Part shown: positions 57,401 to 64,000 of the stretch, piece by piece
How the letters are laid out: the number at the start of each line of letters is the position of its first letter
Numbering within the stretch: the stretch's first letter is position 1
Source of the DNA: Eublepharis macularius
Lineage: Eukaryota > Chordata > Lepidosauria > Squamata > Eublepharidae
Assembly: GCF_028583425.1 (NCBI RefSeq)
Contig: NC_072801.1
Coordinates: 9,196,001-9,260,000 of the forward strand
Length of the DNA stretch: 64,000 bases
Direction: 5' to 3'
The notes under the pieces: model-generated
The model's database searches: none
What the model saw: only the letters and a program-made list of their open reading frames with translations
What the model was told of the DNA's origin: nothing
Position numbers and translations under genes: made by a program

Positions 57401-60400
57401 GGACCTGAATATGGAAAAGATCTGATTTCTGAATAAAAGTCATTTAACCAAGGATCTGTGTCTTGCTATAATGATCCAAAGATCTGTCTGCCATATTCTG
57501 TCATCCAGAGCCTGACAATGGGATCCTAATGCTTGCACAACCTTTGGGTCCCAAGACCTATGGGAAGCAGCAGCAGTACAGAGGAAAACAATGCCTCTAC
57601 CAGCCTTTCCACCAGCCATGTCCTCTGCTCCATCCGTATCACGCAATTTCAACTCACAGCCAGAGAAGGAAGTCCTCTCACAAGCCAAGACAGGTCTACA
57701 GGCTCACACCTCCAAAGATGAGAGCCAGTTTGGTGTAGTGGTTAAGAGCACGGGACTCTAATCTGGAGAACCAGGTATGATTACCCACTCCTCCACTTGT
57801 AGCCAGCTGGGTGACCTTGGGTCAATCTCAGCTCTCTCGGGGCTCTCTCAGTCCCACCCACCTCACAGGGTGATTGCTGTTGTGGGGATAATAATGACAT
57901 ACTTTGTAAACCACTCTGAGTGGGCATTAAGTTGTCCTGAAGGGCGGTATATAAATCAAATGTTATTATTATATCATAAGATCCAAATCAAATCTTCTGA
58001 CTAGAGGAGGAAAAGCTGATGATATTCAGGAATAGGAGCATCTGTTGTTTATATGCTTTGCAGGAGCAAAAAAAGGACAGAGGGCCTTGTCACAAACAAC
58101 CTCCACTGGGTGGTCTAGGCAGTTCATCTGTATTACCAATTAGCCCATTTACCTTGCCCGTGGGGAGTAGGTGCCCATTCCACCAGATCCCAGGCATCTT
58201 CGGCAGCCTTTGTCAAAAGGACGTCTGCAAGGCTGCCACTTGGTCATCTGCAGATACCTTCACAAGGCACTTTGCTCTGGATGTCAACATCAGGAGAGAT
58301 GCTGCCGTAGGACATGCTGTTCTTCAGTCTCTGTTCTTATGAAGAGCCTCACCTGCCTCCTAGGGTAAGTGGCTGCTAAACTGCTATGTGGGACTGCACA
58401 GAAGACTGACAATGAAAACAGGGTTGTATTTACCTGAAGCTGTTATTTATTGAGGTCTTCTGTGCAGGCACACACAGTGTCCCTCCTGCCCCACTGTGTT
58501 TTTCAGTACTTACCAGAGAGTTGCAGCAGCTCAGGAGAAACTGGAGGTAGGGACATCTGCTCTTTGGTCAGCAAACAGCTGTGCATACCGTCTGGGAGGG
58601 GAGACACCCTCTTCACTGGTTTAAAGATACAGAACCTATTGATCGGCATTCCTGCGCATCTGCAGCCCCATGTGTGCCTGCACAGAAGACCACAATGAAC
58701 TACAGTTACAGGTAAGTGCAACCTTGTTTACTGTTCTCTCTCCACAGCCAACCTGACCCCATGTGGCGCTGCCCACGCCATATTACAACTATCCTGTGTG
58801 TCCATGAGCCGTTGTGCCAGCCTCCGGACTGCAGTGGCCACGGAGACTGCCTGCTCGGGAAATGCCAGTGCAGTGGTGCTTTCTGGAGGGGACCAGCCTG
58901 CAACATCTTGGACTGCGGGCCTTCCAATTGTACTCCACATGGGATGTGTACAGAGAGTAAGTCTGGTGGAAATGCCCCCCTGAGATGCAGAGGACAAATG
59001 TTTGAAATAATTAACTCCAGGTGACTTGAAGAACATAGGATAGGGGGGCATCCCAATTGGGAGGGTAGGTCTCTCAAAAAAGCATATTGCTAGTAGCAGA
59101 TGGGCACCTCCAACTTGTCGCCTCGAGTGTGGCACCCAGGGTTTTGAAATCACATGGGTAGGAGCAGGTGCCCTACCAATGTGCTATTAGCTATTGCTAA
59201 TAGCGGCCACCCACCGGCACCATTTCAGAAGAGCATGTCTGTTTGCACCGAGTGCACAGCGTAAACCTTTTCATTTACAATGCATAATGGCTGTTGCCAG
59301 ATTGAGGTGAGCTCAAGAAGGTATAAAGTGTTTGTGTAAAGAAAAAAAGTGACAAAACCTTGGGCGGGAACCCAGAATCGATGTTTGTTTTTAATGTGTG
59401 TGTAGTTCCAAATGCCCCATTCCTGCTAACGTGCCACTAATACAGACTGTTTCATCTTTACCTTATGCAGTGGGTTGCCTGTGTAATGCTGGATGGATAG
59501 GTCCTAACTGCAGCAAAGGTAACACAAAGTTTCTTGGTTAACAATCTTGATCTTGGAGGGAAATACCCCAGGCCACAATTTTGCCTCCCCGTTAGCTCCT
59601 TTGGCCGTGGACCGCTTGGTCCCTTGCATATTGGCGGGATCTCATGATGCCTTATGTCTGGCACAAACTCTGCTCTGGTATGACATCTACGAAGCTGAAT
59701 GTTGCAGCAAACCAAGCAAAAAAAATTCCCTATGGTCTTGGCATAACATTAGTGGTGCTTTATGATAGATTAAACTTCTGTGCATGATGGCTCAGCACCA
59801 AACAGTGGACCTGGAGGAATGGAGATTGTGGGCTTTCAGTGCTATGCCATCTTCTTGTGTGTGTGCGGGGGTGGGGGAGGTAGATGTGAATTTCTTGCAT
59901 TGTGCAGGGGGTTGGACTAGATGACCCTAGAGGTCCCTTCCAACCCTATGATTCTATGATTCATAGAGGAAGGGACATTGACGTGCAGAAATCTAGTTGG
60001 CCCTCTATTCCTAGCTACTCCTTGACCAGCCCCTGAGATCTGACTATGCATGAGCCACATGCTTTACAGTCAGAAAGGCTAGAAACATAACATCTGGGGA
60101 GGGCTGTTGTAATTAAATACTGAGATAATCAAGATACTGAATTGCGCATCTCTCGTAACATTTGTGCTAGAGCTCACTCCTGGGATATGTACAGACCTGA
60201 AAAGGCTAGAAACATAACATCTGGGGAGGGCTGTTGTAATTAAATACTGAGATAATCAAGATACTGAATTGCGCATCTCTCGTAACATTTGTGCTAGAGC
60301 TCACTCCTGGGATATGTACAGACCTGAAAAGAGGTGGGGATATACAAACCATGTCTGGCCAGAGTAAGTTACATTCCATGAACAAAATAAATGCTGACCT

Positions 60401-60769
60401 GGATGGACTGATAGTCTGTGAAAAGCAGTTTCTGATGTTCCCAGAGGCTGTCTGTGCAACTAGTTTGAGGAATGCTCCTGGCTCAGTGGTTGAAAATGCT
60501 TTATATGCCAAAGAACTGAGGATCAATCCCCAGCGTGACCACTTGAAAAACTTTTCCGCAACAGGGCAGGAAACGAACACTCCCAAAAACCTTGGAAAGG
60601 CTTGCCCTGATGTAGTTGTATGTGTGTTTTTTCTTAACAGCCTGTGTGAATGGTTCTTATGGTGATGGGTGTGCTCAGAAATGCCTCTGCCTCAACGGTG
60701 GCTTGTGTGACCCAGTGCAAGGACTGTGCACCTGCTTGGCTGGCTACCGAGGAACTCTCTGTGAGGAAG
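42305..60769 (+). CDS. NAGPA: N-acetylglucosamine-1-phosphodiester alpha-N-acetylglucosaminidase (uncovering enzyme), exons 1-8
   Basis: This Golgi enzyme removes the covering GlcNAc from GlcNAc-phosphomannose on lysosomal hydrolases and so exposes the mannose-6-phosphate sorting signal. Eight exons join in consistent phases (2,2,1,2,2,1,1,1) to 457 residues. A signal peptide spans about residues 1-35, and a short propeptide ends at RYVR-D (64-68, minimal furin site). The phosphodiester glycosidase domain runs from about 70 to 330, with [54 protein letters not shown] and [10 protein letters not shown] (308-312 DGGGS). A Cys-rich EGF-like part (about 335-457) follows. Several Asn-X-Ser/Thr sites fit a luminal protein. 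Human NAGPA has 515 residues ending in a transmembrane anchor and cytosolic tail. That part is missing here and must lie beyond 64000. Introns carry many transposons. No frame damage is seen. Confidence 0.96.
42640..43085. repeat. Unclassified dispersed repeat in NAGPA intron 1
   Basis: This is a copy of the repeat at 37366-37656 with a longer body. The stretch 'agagagttacaccaggttg' followed by 'aaaggccctggccctggtc' is a characteristic segment. No open frame of use is present. It is probably non-LTR derived. Confidence 0.5.
44654..48220 (-). mobile_element. L1-type LINE, decayed, within a SINE
   Basis: This is a minus-strand L1, 5'-truncated in the reverse transcriptase domain near 48220. 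It retains [36 protein letters not shown] and the catalytic AFADDLVF (about 47890-47500). Later parts include the C-terminal [16 protein letters not shown] block (46255-45905). The T-rich end at 44651-44690 is the complement of its A-rich 3' tail. The flanking duplication GGAGAATGTT (44644-44653 and 48221-48230) marks target-primed insertion. Several frame breaks occur. Another LINE fragment (about 45000-45900) is nested in its 3' part. Confidence 0.85.
45000..45900 (-). mobile_element. LINE 3' fragment nested in L1, family unassigned
   Basis: Two minus-strand frames (45851-45507 and 45394-45173) lie in this insertion. The second has [21 protein letters not shown], a His/Cys block like the C-terminal zinc-binding region of several non-LTR reverse transcriptases (H-x3-x-CP pattern), and ends [12 protein letters not shown]. 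It resembles neither CR1 nor L1 C-termini. R4/Dong- or Jockey-group families are possible. No clear flanking duplication was read. Confidence 0.5.
48373..48550. repeat. Inverted-repeat copy of the gagtccagtagcacc family
   Basis: The left arm (gcaagagtccagtggcacc, taagattaacaaaat) and right arm (attttgttagtcttacaggt, gctactggactcttgct) are complementary around a short centre (about 48460-48500). The arrangement is the same as at 54320-54540. Confidence 0.7.
49225..49510 (-). mobile_element. L2-like LINE, reverse transcriptase C-terminus
   Basis: A minus-strand frame (49507-49232) reads [19 protein letters not shown] followed by [17 protein letters not shown]. This is the conserved C-terminal block of L2/CR1-clade reverse transcriptases (A-F-S-x-x-A-P-x-x-W-N-S-L-P). 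Only the last 90 codons remain. It sits in NAGPA intron 1, about 380 bp upstream of exon 2. Confidence 0.75.
49891..50376 (+). CDS. NAGPA: NAGPA coding exon 2
   Basis: The exon encodes residues 41-202 plus two bases. The acceptor is TTCCAG/G. The first base completes Trp41 with exon 1. It holds the conserved NDDLLLPYP start of the propeptide, the RYVR cleavage site, [44 protein letters not shown] and [17 protein letters not shown]. The donor is TTGG/GTAAGT. Confidence 0.96.
50958..51570 (-). mobile_element. Old CR1 3' end, interrupted by a small retroposon
   Basis: The complement of the CR1 3' terminus lies at 50958-51005 (ggaagggacc, tctagtccaac). The C-terminal coding region follows up to 'aacccattggttctggac'. 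It is more diverged than the CR1s at 4755 and 15643, so it is an older subfamily. An 86-bp element at 51087-51172 is inserted in it. Confidence 0.8.
51087..51172. mobile_element. 86-bp retroposed repeat with 12-bp TSD
   Basis: This is a copy of the dispersed repeat (agagtccagcagcac, aagactaaccaactttattg, gctttcgagaa) flanked by perfect 12-bp duplications CCATCCCCAGAA (51075-51086 and 51173-51184). A long duplication points to LINE-type target-primed insertion. Confidence 0.75.
51690..51890 (+). repeat. tRNA-derived SINE
   Basis: The segment has 'agtatagtatagttattaaaa' as a decayed A-box region, 'gggtttgaatgtg' as the B box, and the body 'cacccacctcac' followed by 'gctgcgaggataaaatg'. It is diverged. 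It lies 90 bp upstream of NAGPA exon 3. Confidence 0.6.
51978..52117 (+). CDS. NAGPA: NAGPA coding exon 3
   Basis: The exon encodes residues 203-249 plus one base: [20 protein letters not shown], then [20 protein letters not shown]. The acceptor is TTCCAG/G after a pyrimidine tract and the donor is TCGG/GTAAGT. An Asn-Gln-Ser glycosylation site is present. Confidence 0.95.
52690..52912 (-). repeat. tRNA-derived SINE, minus strand
   Basis: The complement carries the B-box-like ggttagaatcctcactctg, the core 'accttgggccagtcaccc', and the 3' part 'ttatcctcacaactaccctg' read in reverse. It ends at the tRNA-like head near 52912. It lies in intron 3. Confidence 0.65.
53492..53600 (+). CDS. NAGPA: NAGPA coding exon 4
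   Basis: The exon encodes residues 250-285 plus two bases: [20 protein letters not shown] followed by [16 protein letters not shown]. The acceptor is TGGCAG/G and the donor is GGGG/GTAAGT. It matches the conserved ISARTAIGHD block of vertebrate NAGPA. Confidence 0.95.
53640..53845 (-). repeat. tRNA-derived SINE, minus strand
   Basis: This is related to 52690-52912. The reverse complement includes 'ttgctgggtaatcttggcca', the body 'caaccaaccttgcagggttg' and the head near 53845 (accagcttggtgcagtgatg). It lies in intron 4. Confidence 0.65.
54035..54163 (+). CDS. NAGPA: NAGPA coding exon 5
   Basis: The exon encodes residues 286-328 plus two bases: [20 protein letters not shown], then [20 protein letters not shown]. 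It holds the invariant DGGGSA active-site-region motif and an Asn-Gly-Thr glycosylation site. The acceptor is TGCACAG/T and the donor is ACTG/GTAGGT. Confidence 0.95.
54320..54540. repeat. Inverted-repeat copy of the gagtccagtagcacc family
   Basis: The left arm (tgttagtctgtctgtagcag, caagaatccagtagcgccc) and right arm (aattttgttagccttatagg, gctactggattcttgct) are complementary. The centre includes gagccacagctcacttcttc. It lies in NAGPA intron 5. Confidence 0.7.
54551..54781 (+). repeat. tRNA-derived SINE with (GAAT)n tail
   Basis: The A-box region 'gtgttgtgtagtgattagag', B box 'aagttcgaatccgcactctg' (good match to GGTTCGAATCC), and a body ending 'gcctggatacaaaatgaatg' with GAAT repeats. It lies in intron 5 and abuts the chromovirus remnant. 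Confidence 0.75.
54785..57517 (+). mobile_element. Ty3/gypsy chromovirus remnant with 3' LTR
   Basis: This is a fossil of a chromodomain-bearing Ty3/gypsy retrotransposon in NAGPA intron 5. In order, the parts recognisable are the end of the reverse transcriptase with RNase H (about 54830-55470), the zinc-binding and catalytic-core regions of integrase (about 55640-56450), a C-terminal chromodomain (about 56770-56960), a purine-rich tract, and the 3' LTR. The gag, protease and most of the reverse transcriptase are absent and no 5' LTR is present. The coding part is broken in several places, so it is moderately old. Confidence 0.9.
57003..57517 (+). repeat. 3' LTR of the chromovirus remnant
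   Basis: A 515-bp LTR beginning TGTCATGTATG and ending GAGCCTGACA, directly after a purine-rich tract. The family is the same as the solo LTR at 14029-14442, and a related fragment is at 15230-15427. A likely polyadenylation signal (aataaa) is near 57431. Confidence 0.85.
57720..57972 (+). repeat. tRNA-derived SINE, second family
   Basis: The head 'agagccagtttggtgtagtg' with 'gttaagagc', B-box region 'accaggtatgattacccact', body 'cccacccacctcacagggtg', and end 'gggcggtatataaatcaaat' plus TTATTAT tail. This is a common squamate SINE layout and distinct from the SINE at 54551. It lies in intron 5. Confidence 0.75.
58020..58735 (+). mobile_element. DIRS-like retroelement 3' remnant
   Basis: A plus-strand frame ending at 58342 carries [20 protein letters not shown] and a following RRDAA block. 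This resembles the C-terminal end of DIRS-type tyrosine recombinases. The following 400 bp contain inverted words (cttctgtgcaggcacacaca and tgtgcctgcacagaagacc), as expected for a DIRS end. The element is incomplete and broken. It runs to within about 15 bp of the NAGPA exon 6 acceptor. Confidence 0.65.
58748..58956 (+). CDS. NAGPA: NAGPA coding exon 6
   Basis: The exon encodes residues 329-398 plus one base: [20 protein letters not shown], then [20 protein letters not shown], then [25 protein letters not shown]. This is the conserved WRCPR...VHEP block and first EGF-like module. The acceptor is CCACAG/C and the donor is GAGA/GTAAGT. Confidence 0.95.
59471..59518 (+). CDS. NAGPA: NAGPA coding exon 7
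   Basis: A small 48-bp exon encoding [15 protein letters not shown] (residues 400-414), flanked by phase-1 introns. It closes an EGF-like module and matches the human GCRCDAGWTGSNCSE segment. The acceptor is ATGCAG/T and the donor is AAAG/GTAACA (not the strongest donor). Confidence 0.9.
59898..59968 (+). mobile_element. CR1 3'-end fragment
   Basis: About 70 bp of CR1 3' terminus: the gggggttggactagatgacc stretch followed by tandem ATTCTATGA. It lies in intron 7. Confidence 0.85.
60074..60327 (+). repeat. Exact 127-bp tandem duplication
   Basis: 60074-60200 and 60201-60327 are identical over 127 bp as read by eye. The repeat starts aaaggctagaaacataacat. It lies in NAGPA intron 7, about 310 bp upstream of exon 8. 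It is either very recent or an assembly artefact. Confidence 0.9.
60641..60769 (+). CDS. NAGPA: NAGPA coding exon 8, EGF-like module
   Basis: The exon encodes [20 protein letters not shown] followed by [23 protein letters not shown], eight cysteines in a MEGF/laminin-type EGF pattern. Both flanking introns are phase 1, so the exon is a symmetric module. The acceptor is TTAACAG/C after a pyrimidine tract and the donor is GAAG/GTGAGA. Human NAGPA continues differently at this point (ECPLGWHGPGCQ), so this may be an extra module in this lineage. The gene must continue past the window. Confidence 0.85.
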
Positions 60770-61144
60770 GTGAGAAATTTTGGCTAGAAGGGACAATGTC
60801 TTGTGGAAGACTTGGCTCTGGTATCTTTGGCCAAGTGTCTCTGACCAGATAAATTCCCACGTTGAGCATACAACTTACGGGCCAGCTGACAGCTGCAACA
60901 ATTTCATGCTGTACTGCCTTGCTAAGACATTTACCATTTTAGAATGTAGATGGGGTGGGGAGGGAGAAATCACATTGCCATCATTTCTTGGTTTGTGGAA
61001 ATCTAGCACAACAGTAAGAGAAGGTCTAGTCTAATCCTTTTCCTGATGGGATCATTTTCTTCCTGCAAGGAGTTTTTTACAGTGGATGTAATTTAAGTAT
61101 GATTTCTCCCCTTCGCCATATCCATACCTTCATTTTCAAGGGGT

Positions 61145-61262
61145 AATTTAATTTAATTTAATTTATTATATTTATATTCCGCCCTCCCCGCTTTCGCAGG
61201 CTCAGGGCGGATAACAAATACACTCAGGGCGGATAACAAATACAAGGGCGGATAACAAATAG
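61145..61262. repeat. Start of the unclassified dispersed repeat with triplicated 20-bp unit
   Basis: AT-rich ttaattta repeats are followed by 'cgccctccccgctttcgcag', and then three copies of a roughly 20-bp unit (ggcggataacaaata). It corresponds to the start of the repeats at 37366 and 42640. The gypsy remnant begins immediately after it. Confidence 0.6.
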
Positions 61263-63640
61263 TGTCATGTATGCCGCCTGCATACCTGCCAGTAATATGT
61301 TTTACTCTATTCATGACTTGTATTCTGTATTGTGTATTGTTCATCTGAGAGAGTGTAAAATGTATTCATTTTAAATGGTCCCAAAAATATCCATCCAAGT
61401 TTTTTACTAGGTTGCTCCACCCGTAAGTGTTGTGTGGAGATGTACTCATAATCTCCTGCTTTCAACTCCCACGGAATAGAACGTTTTCTATCAGCATACT
61501 TTTTATAATCCTCTTTGGCTTTTTCCAAAGTTTTTTTAATGACCTCCCACTGGGTCATTAACTTAGTCCACCACGCCCCCAAATCTCCTGGTTGCTGGGG
61601 GTTTGAGCAAATGGCATTGCTTTGCCTTCACAGCCTTGGGCCACCATGAATGGAAATGCACCTGTTGTATTGTGTTGTTATAACAATATTTGGCGAAATT
61701 TAATAAATCAGTCCAGTCATCCTGCTGATAATTGATGTAACACCTTAGGAATTGTTCTAACACCTGGTTAGTTCTTTCCAACTGCTCGTCGGTCTCTGGA
61801 TGATAGGCGGAGCTAAGTCCTTGCTCAATTCCTGTGACTTTGAGGAGCTCCCACCAGAAGTTGGCAACGAACTGTGATCCCTTGTCAGATATTACCTTCT
61901 CTGGGAAAGAGTGTAGCCTGACCACGTGCTGCATGAAAAGGGTGGCCAGTTTCTTTGCTGTGGGGATAGTAGTGCAGGGAATAGAATGTGCTTGCTTGGA
62001 AAATAAATCAACCACCACTAGCACTACCGTGTTCCGCTTCGAGGGGGTAGGTCAGTGATGAAGTCCATAGAGACCACAGCCCACAGTCTAGAGGGGGTTT
62101 CTAGTGGCTGTAACAGTCCGGGGGGGGGGGGTCCCTCCTCTGGGTTTCCCCATTATACACACTGGGCAAGCAGACGCATACTGAGAAATGTCTTTTCACA
62201 TGTTTGGCCACCAAAACTGTCTCTGCACCAAATGCAAAGTTTTCAAATATCCAAAATGCCCAGCCGATTTAGAATCATGACATTGTTTCAACACTTCACC
62301 TCTCAGGCTGGCTGGAATGTACAATTTACCATTTCTGTCCCAGTTGCCGCTTTCCCCTTCTTTCAAGTCAGCTTTGGGCACAGCTTCCCCCTCCTTTTCC
62401 CCCTCCTCTTTAACTTTTCTCTCCCAGTCAAGGAGATCAGACATGCATGCCTTTGTTTGGCTGCGGGTGATCACCGGCCCTCCCAACTGGGCTAGTGAGA
62501 ACATTGTGTCTATCACCACCTCCGCTTTCATGTTGGGGCATGCGCAAGAGCGCCTCTGCCAGGAAGTTAGATTTGCCTGGGAGGTACAGAGTGAAATTGA
62601 ATTTGGAGAACTCTGCCCACCGCAAGTGCTTGGTGCCTAATTTGCAGTGGGTACGTAGGGCTTCCAGATTCTTATGATCAGTCCATACTTCAAATGGTAC
62701 TTTGGCCCCTTCCAGCCAATGTCTCCAAGTGGCCAGTGCCAGTTTAACTGCTGAAGTCTCTTTATCCTACATGGACCAAGGGTGTTCTAACTCAGTCCTC
62801 TTCCAGAGGATCCTCAAACTGAGCTTGCAGCACACGCACAAATGCATCCAAAGTCTGGAGCTTGAGAGCATCTGTTTCATATAGGGTCACATACCATTTG
62901 GCAGTAGGTCCACCCAAACATGATCCTAGGTGGCTTATCATGCTGTGCTCATTAGAGAAAGTGCGACCCCAGTCCGGGAAAAACTCTTGGGCTTGCACTA
63001 AGAAGAATCCCATGTCTTCTGAGTTCCCATCAAATCTCTCATCCAGCTTGTGCAATCCTTGGCGCAGTTCCATCGCCATGACCCCTCCACCTGAGGCGGC
63101 TTGCATCCTGTAGATTGGGGCTGCAGAGGGAGGCTGTGGTAGGTAGCCTCCCCAACCTACAGGCGGTGGCGGTACGGCATAGCCCCTGTAGAGGGGTGGG
63201 GCCACTGGGTATGGGAGTCCCGGAGGCAACTGGAACAACTGTGGTTGCTCCAGGGGTGCTCCAGCTGGGGGTTGCAGGAATGGGGCCCCCTGAGGTGGCC
63301 AGCCCCTTGGTAGTCCATATCCTGTTGGAGTGTACTGGAGTGTACCTTCCTCTGCCAGCCATGTCCGAGCCACTTATTTTCTGCAGCATGTTCCGCCGCC
63401 CGTTGCCCCTCCATGCGAGGGAGGGAAGCGCACGATGTCGCTTTGCTGCTCTGCTCTCCCGCGTGGGGAGGGGAAGGTCTCCCCCCACCCTGACCGCGAC
63501 CTGCCATGTCCGGAGGGTGGGTCATGGACTTTCCGCCACGTCCAGTAGGTGAGTGATGCTGGCAACAACCTCCACCGCTCCACGCACGCGTTCAGCTACA
63601 TGCTGCTCTCATGGTCTGGCCTCTTCCGGGCCGCTTATTT
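61263..63640 (-). mobile_element. Ty3/gypsy remnant, minus strand
   Basis: This is a fossil of a gypsy element on the minus strand. Recognisable parts are a short TG-starting end piece at 61263, the integrase C-terminal and core regions (61310-62024), an integrase zinc-binding/RNase H boundary (62196-62630), and a gag-like segment (about 62790-63520) rich in Pro and Gly. Protease and most of the reverse transcriptase are missing, and the coding parts are broken. It is related to, but a different subfamily from, the copy at 54785-57517. The integrase part closely matches the opposite-strand segment at 63697-64000. Confidence 0.8.
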
Positions 63641-63696
63641 TGTGCTTCCTGTGCAGCCGAGCCGTCTCCCCTCCATGCAAACAAGGGGTGGTTTGC

Positions 63697-64000
63697 ATGG
63701 AGTTCTAGTGGTGGTTGATTTATTTTCCAAGCAAGCACATTCTATTCCCTGCACTACTATCCCCACAGCAAAGAAACTGGCCACCCTTTTCATGCAGCAC
63801 GTGGTCAGGCTACACTCTTTCCCAGAGAAGGTAATATCTGACAAGGGATCACAGTTCGTTGCCAACTTCTGGCGGGAGCTCCTCAAAGTCACAGGAATTG
63901 AGCAAGGACTTAGCTCCGCCTATCATCCAGAGACCGACGAGCAGTTGGAAAGAACTAACCAGGTGTTAGAACAATTCCTAAGGTGTTACATCAATTATCA
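63697..64000 (+). mobile_element. Ty3/gypsy integrase segment, plus strand, cut by window end
   Basis: The plus strand reads as the integrase catalytic core of the same gypsy family, almost identical to the complement of about 61725-62025. It runs off the window end, so its extent is unknown. Confidence 0.8.

Noticed and set aside
60780-61140. A further NAGPA exon after exon 8 (transmembrane segment)
   Set aside because: No acceptor-flanked frame with a hydrophobic segment or the conserved C-terminal tail was found before the gypsy remnant. The final exons should lie beyond 64000.
1-64000. A previously undescribed multi-gene system
   Set aside because: Apart from one olfactory receptor and part of NAGPA, every longer coding signal belongs to a recognisable transposon or is a composition artefact. 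I found no cluster of host genes that could form a system.

Overview
The window is vertebrate nuclear DNA, most likely from a squamate reptile (lizard or snake). The reasons are an intron-split NAGPA gene, one olfactory receptor gene, very abundant CR1 LINEs, L1-type LINEs with a CCHC-like C-terminus, chromodomain-bearing Ty3/gypsy and DIRS-type fossils, hAT-like fold-back MITEs, tRNA-derived SINEs and a 5S-derived SINE. I cannot fix the species. Most of the sequence is transposon-derived, and only two host genes are convincing.

Layout. 1-9 kb: the 3' part of an L1 (minus strand), a MITE with a 10-bp target-site duplication (TSD), a truncated CR1 carrying a second MITE, a sibling of that MITE, then an almost complete CR1 (minus strand) with ORF1 (SGNH esterase-like) and ORF2 (endonuclease plus reverse transcriptase). 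9-15.6 kb: unassigned sequence with a hAT-like MITE, a 5S-derived SINE and a solo gypsy LTR. 15.6-27.4 kb: two more CR1s, one split by a GC-rich solo LTR, an unassigned 2-kb stretch, a 41/20-bp minisatellite and a purine-rich hAT-like element. 27.4-37.6 kb: gene-poor, with further MITE copies. 37.7-39.7 kb: a GC-rich hAT-like element directly upstream of an olfactory receptor coding exon. 42.1-60.8 kb: a CpG-rich promoter and the first eight coding exons of NAGPA on the plus strand. Its introns hold an L1 inserted into a SINE, a broken chromovirus with one LTR, a DIRS fragment and an exact 127-bp tandem duplication. 61.2-64 kb: gypsy remnants in opposing orientations.

NAGPA encodes the uncovering enzyme of the mannose-6-phosphate pathway. 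The eight exons read through in consistent splice phases and give 457 residues: signal peptide, propeptide with a minimal furin site, phosphodiester glycosidase domain, then EGF-like modules. The membrane anchor and cytosolic tail are not in the window and should lie beyond 64000. The olfactory receptor is open and carries the class II motifs, but no in-frame initiator ATG lies at the usual place.

I found no evidence of a new biological system such as a defence locus, biosynthetic cluster or CRISPR array. What is worth a second look is the nested-transposon record (many insertions with readable target-site duplications and two natural empty sites), the possible extra EGF exon and E-box promoter of NAGPA, and the missing start of the olfactory receptor.
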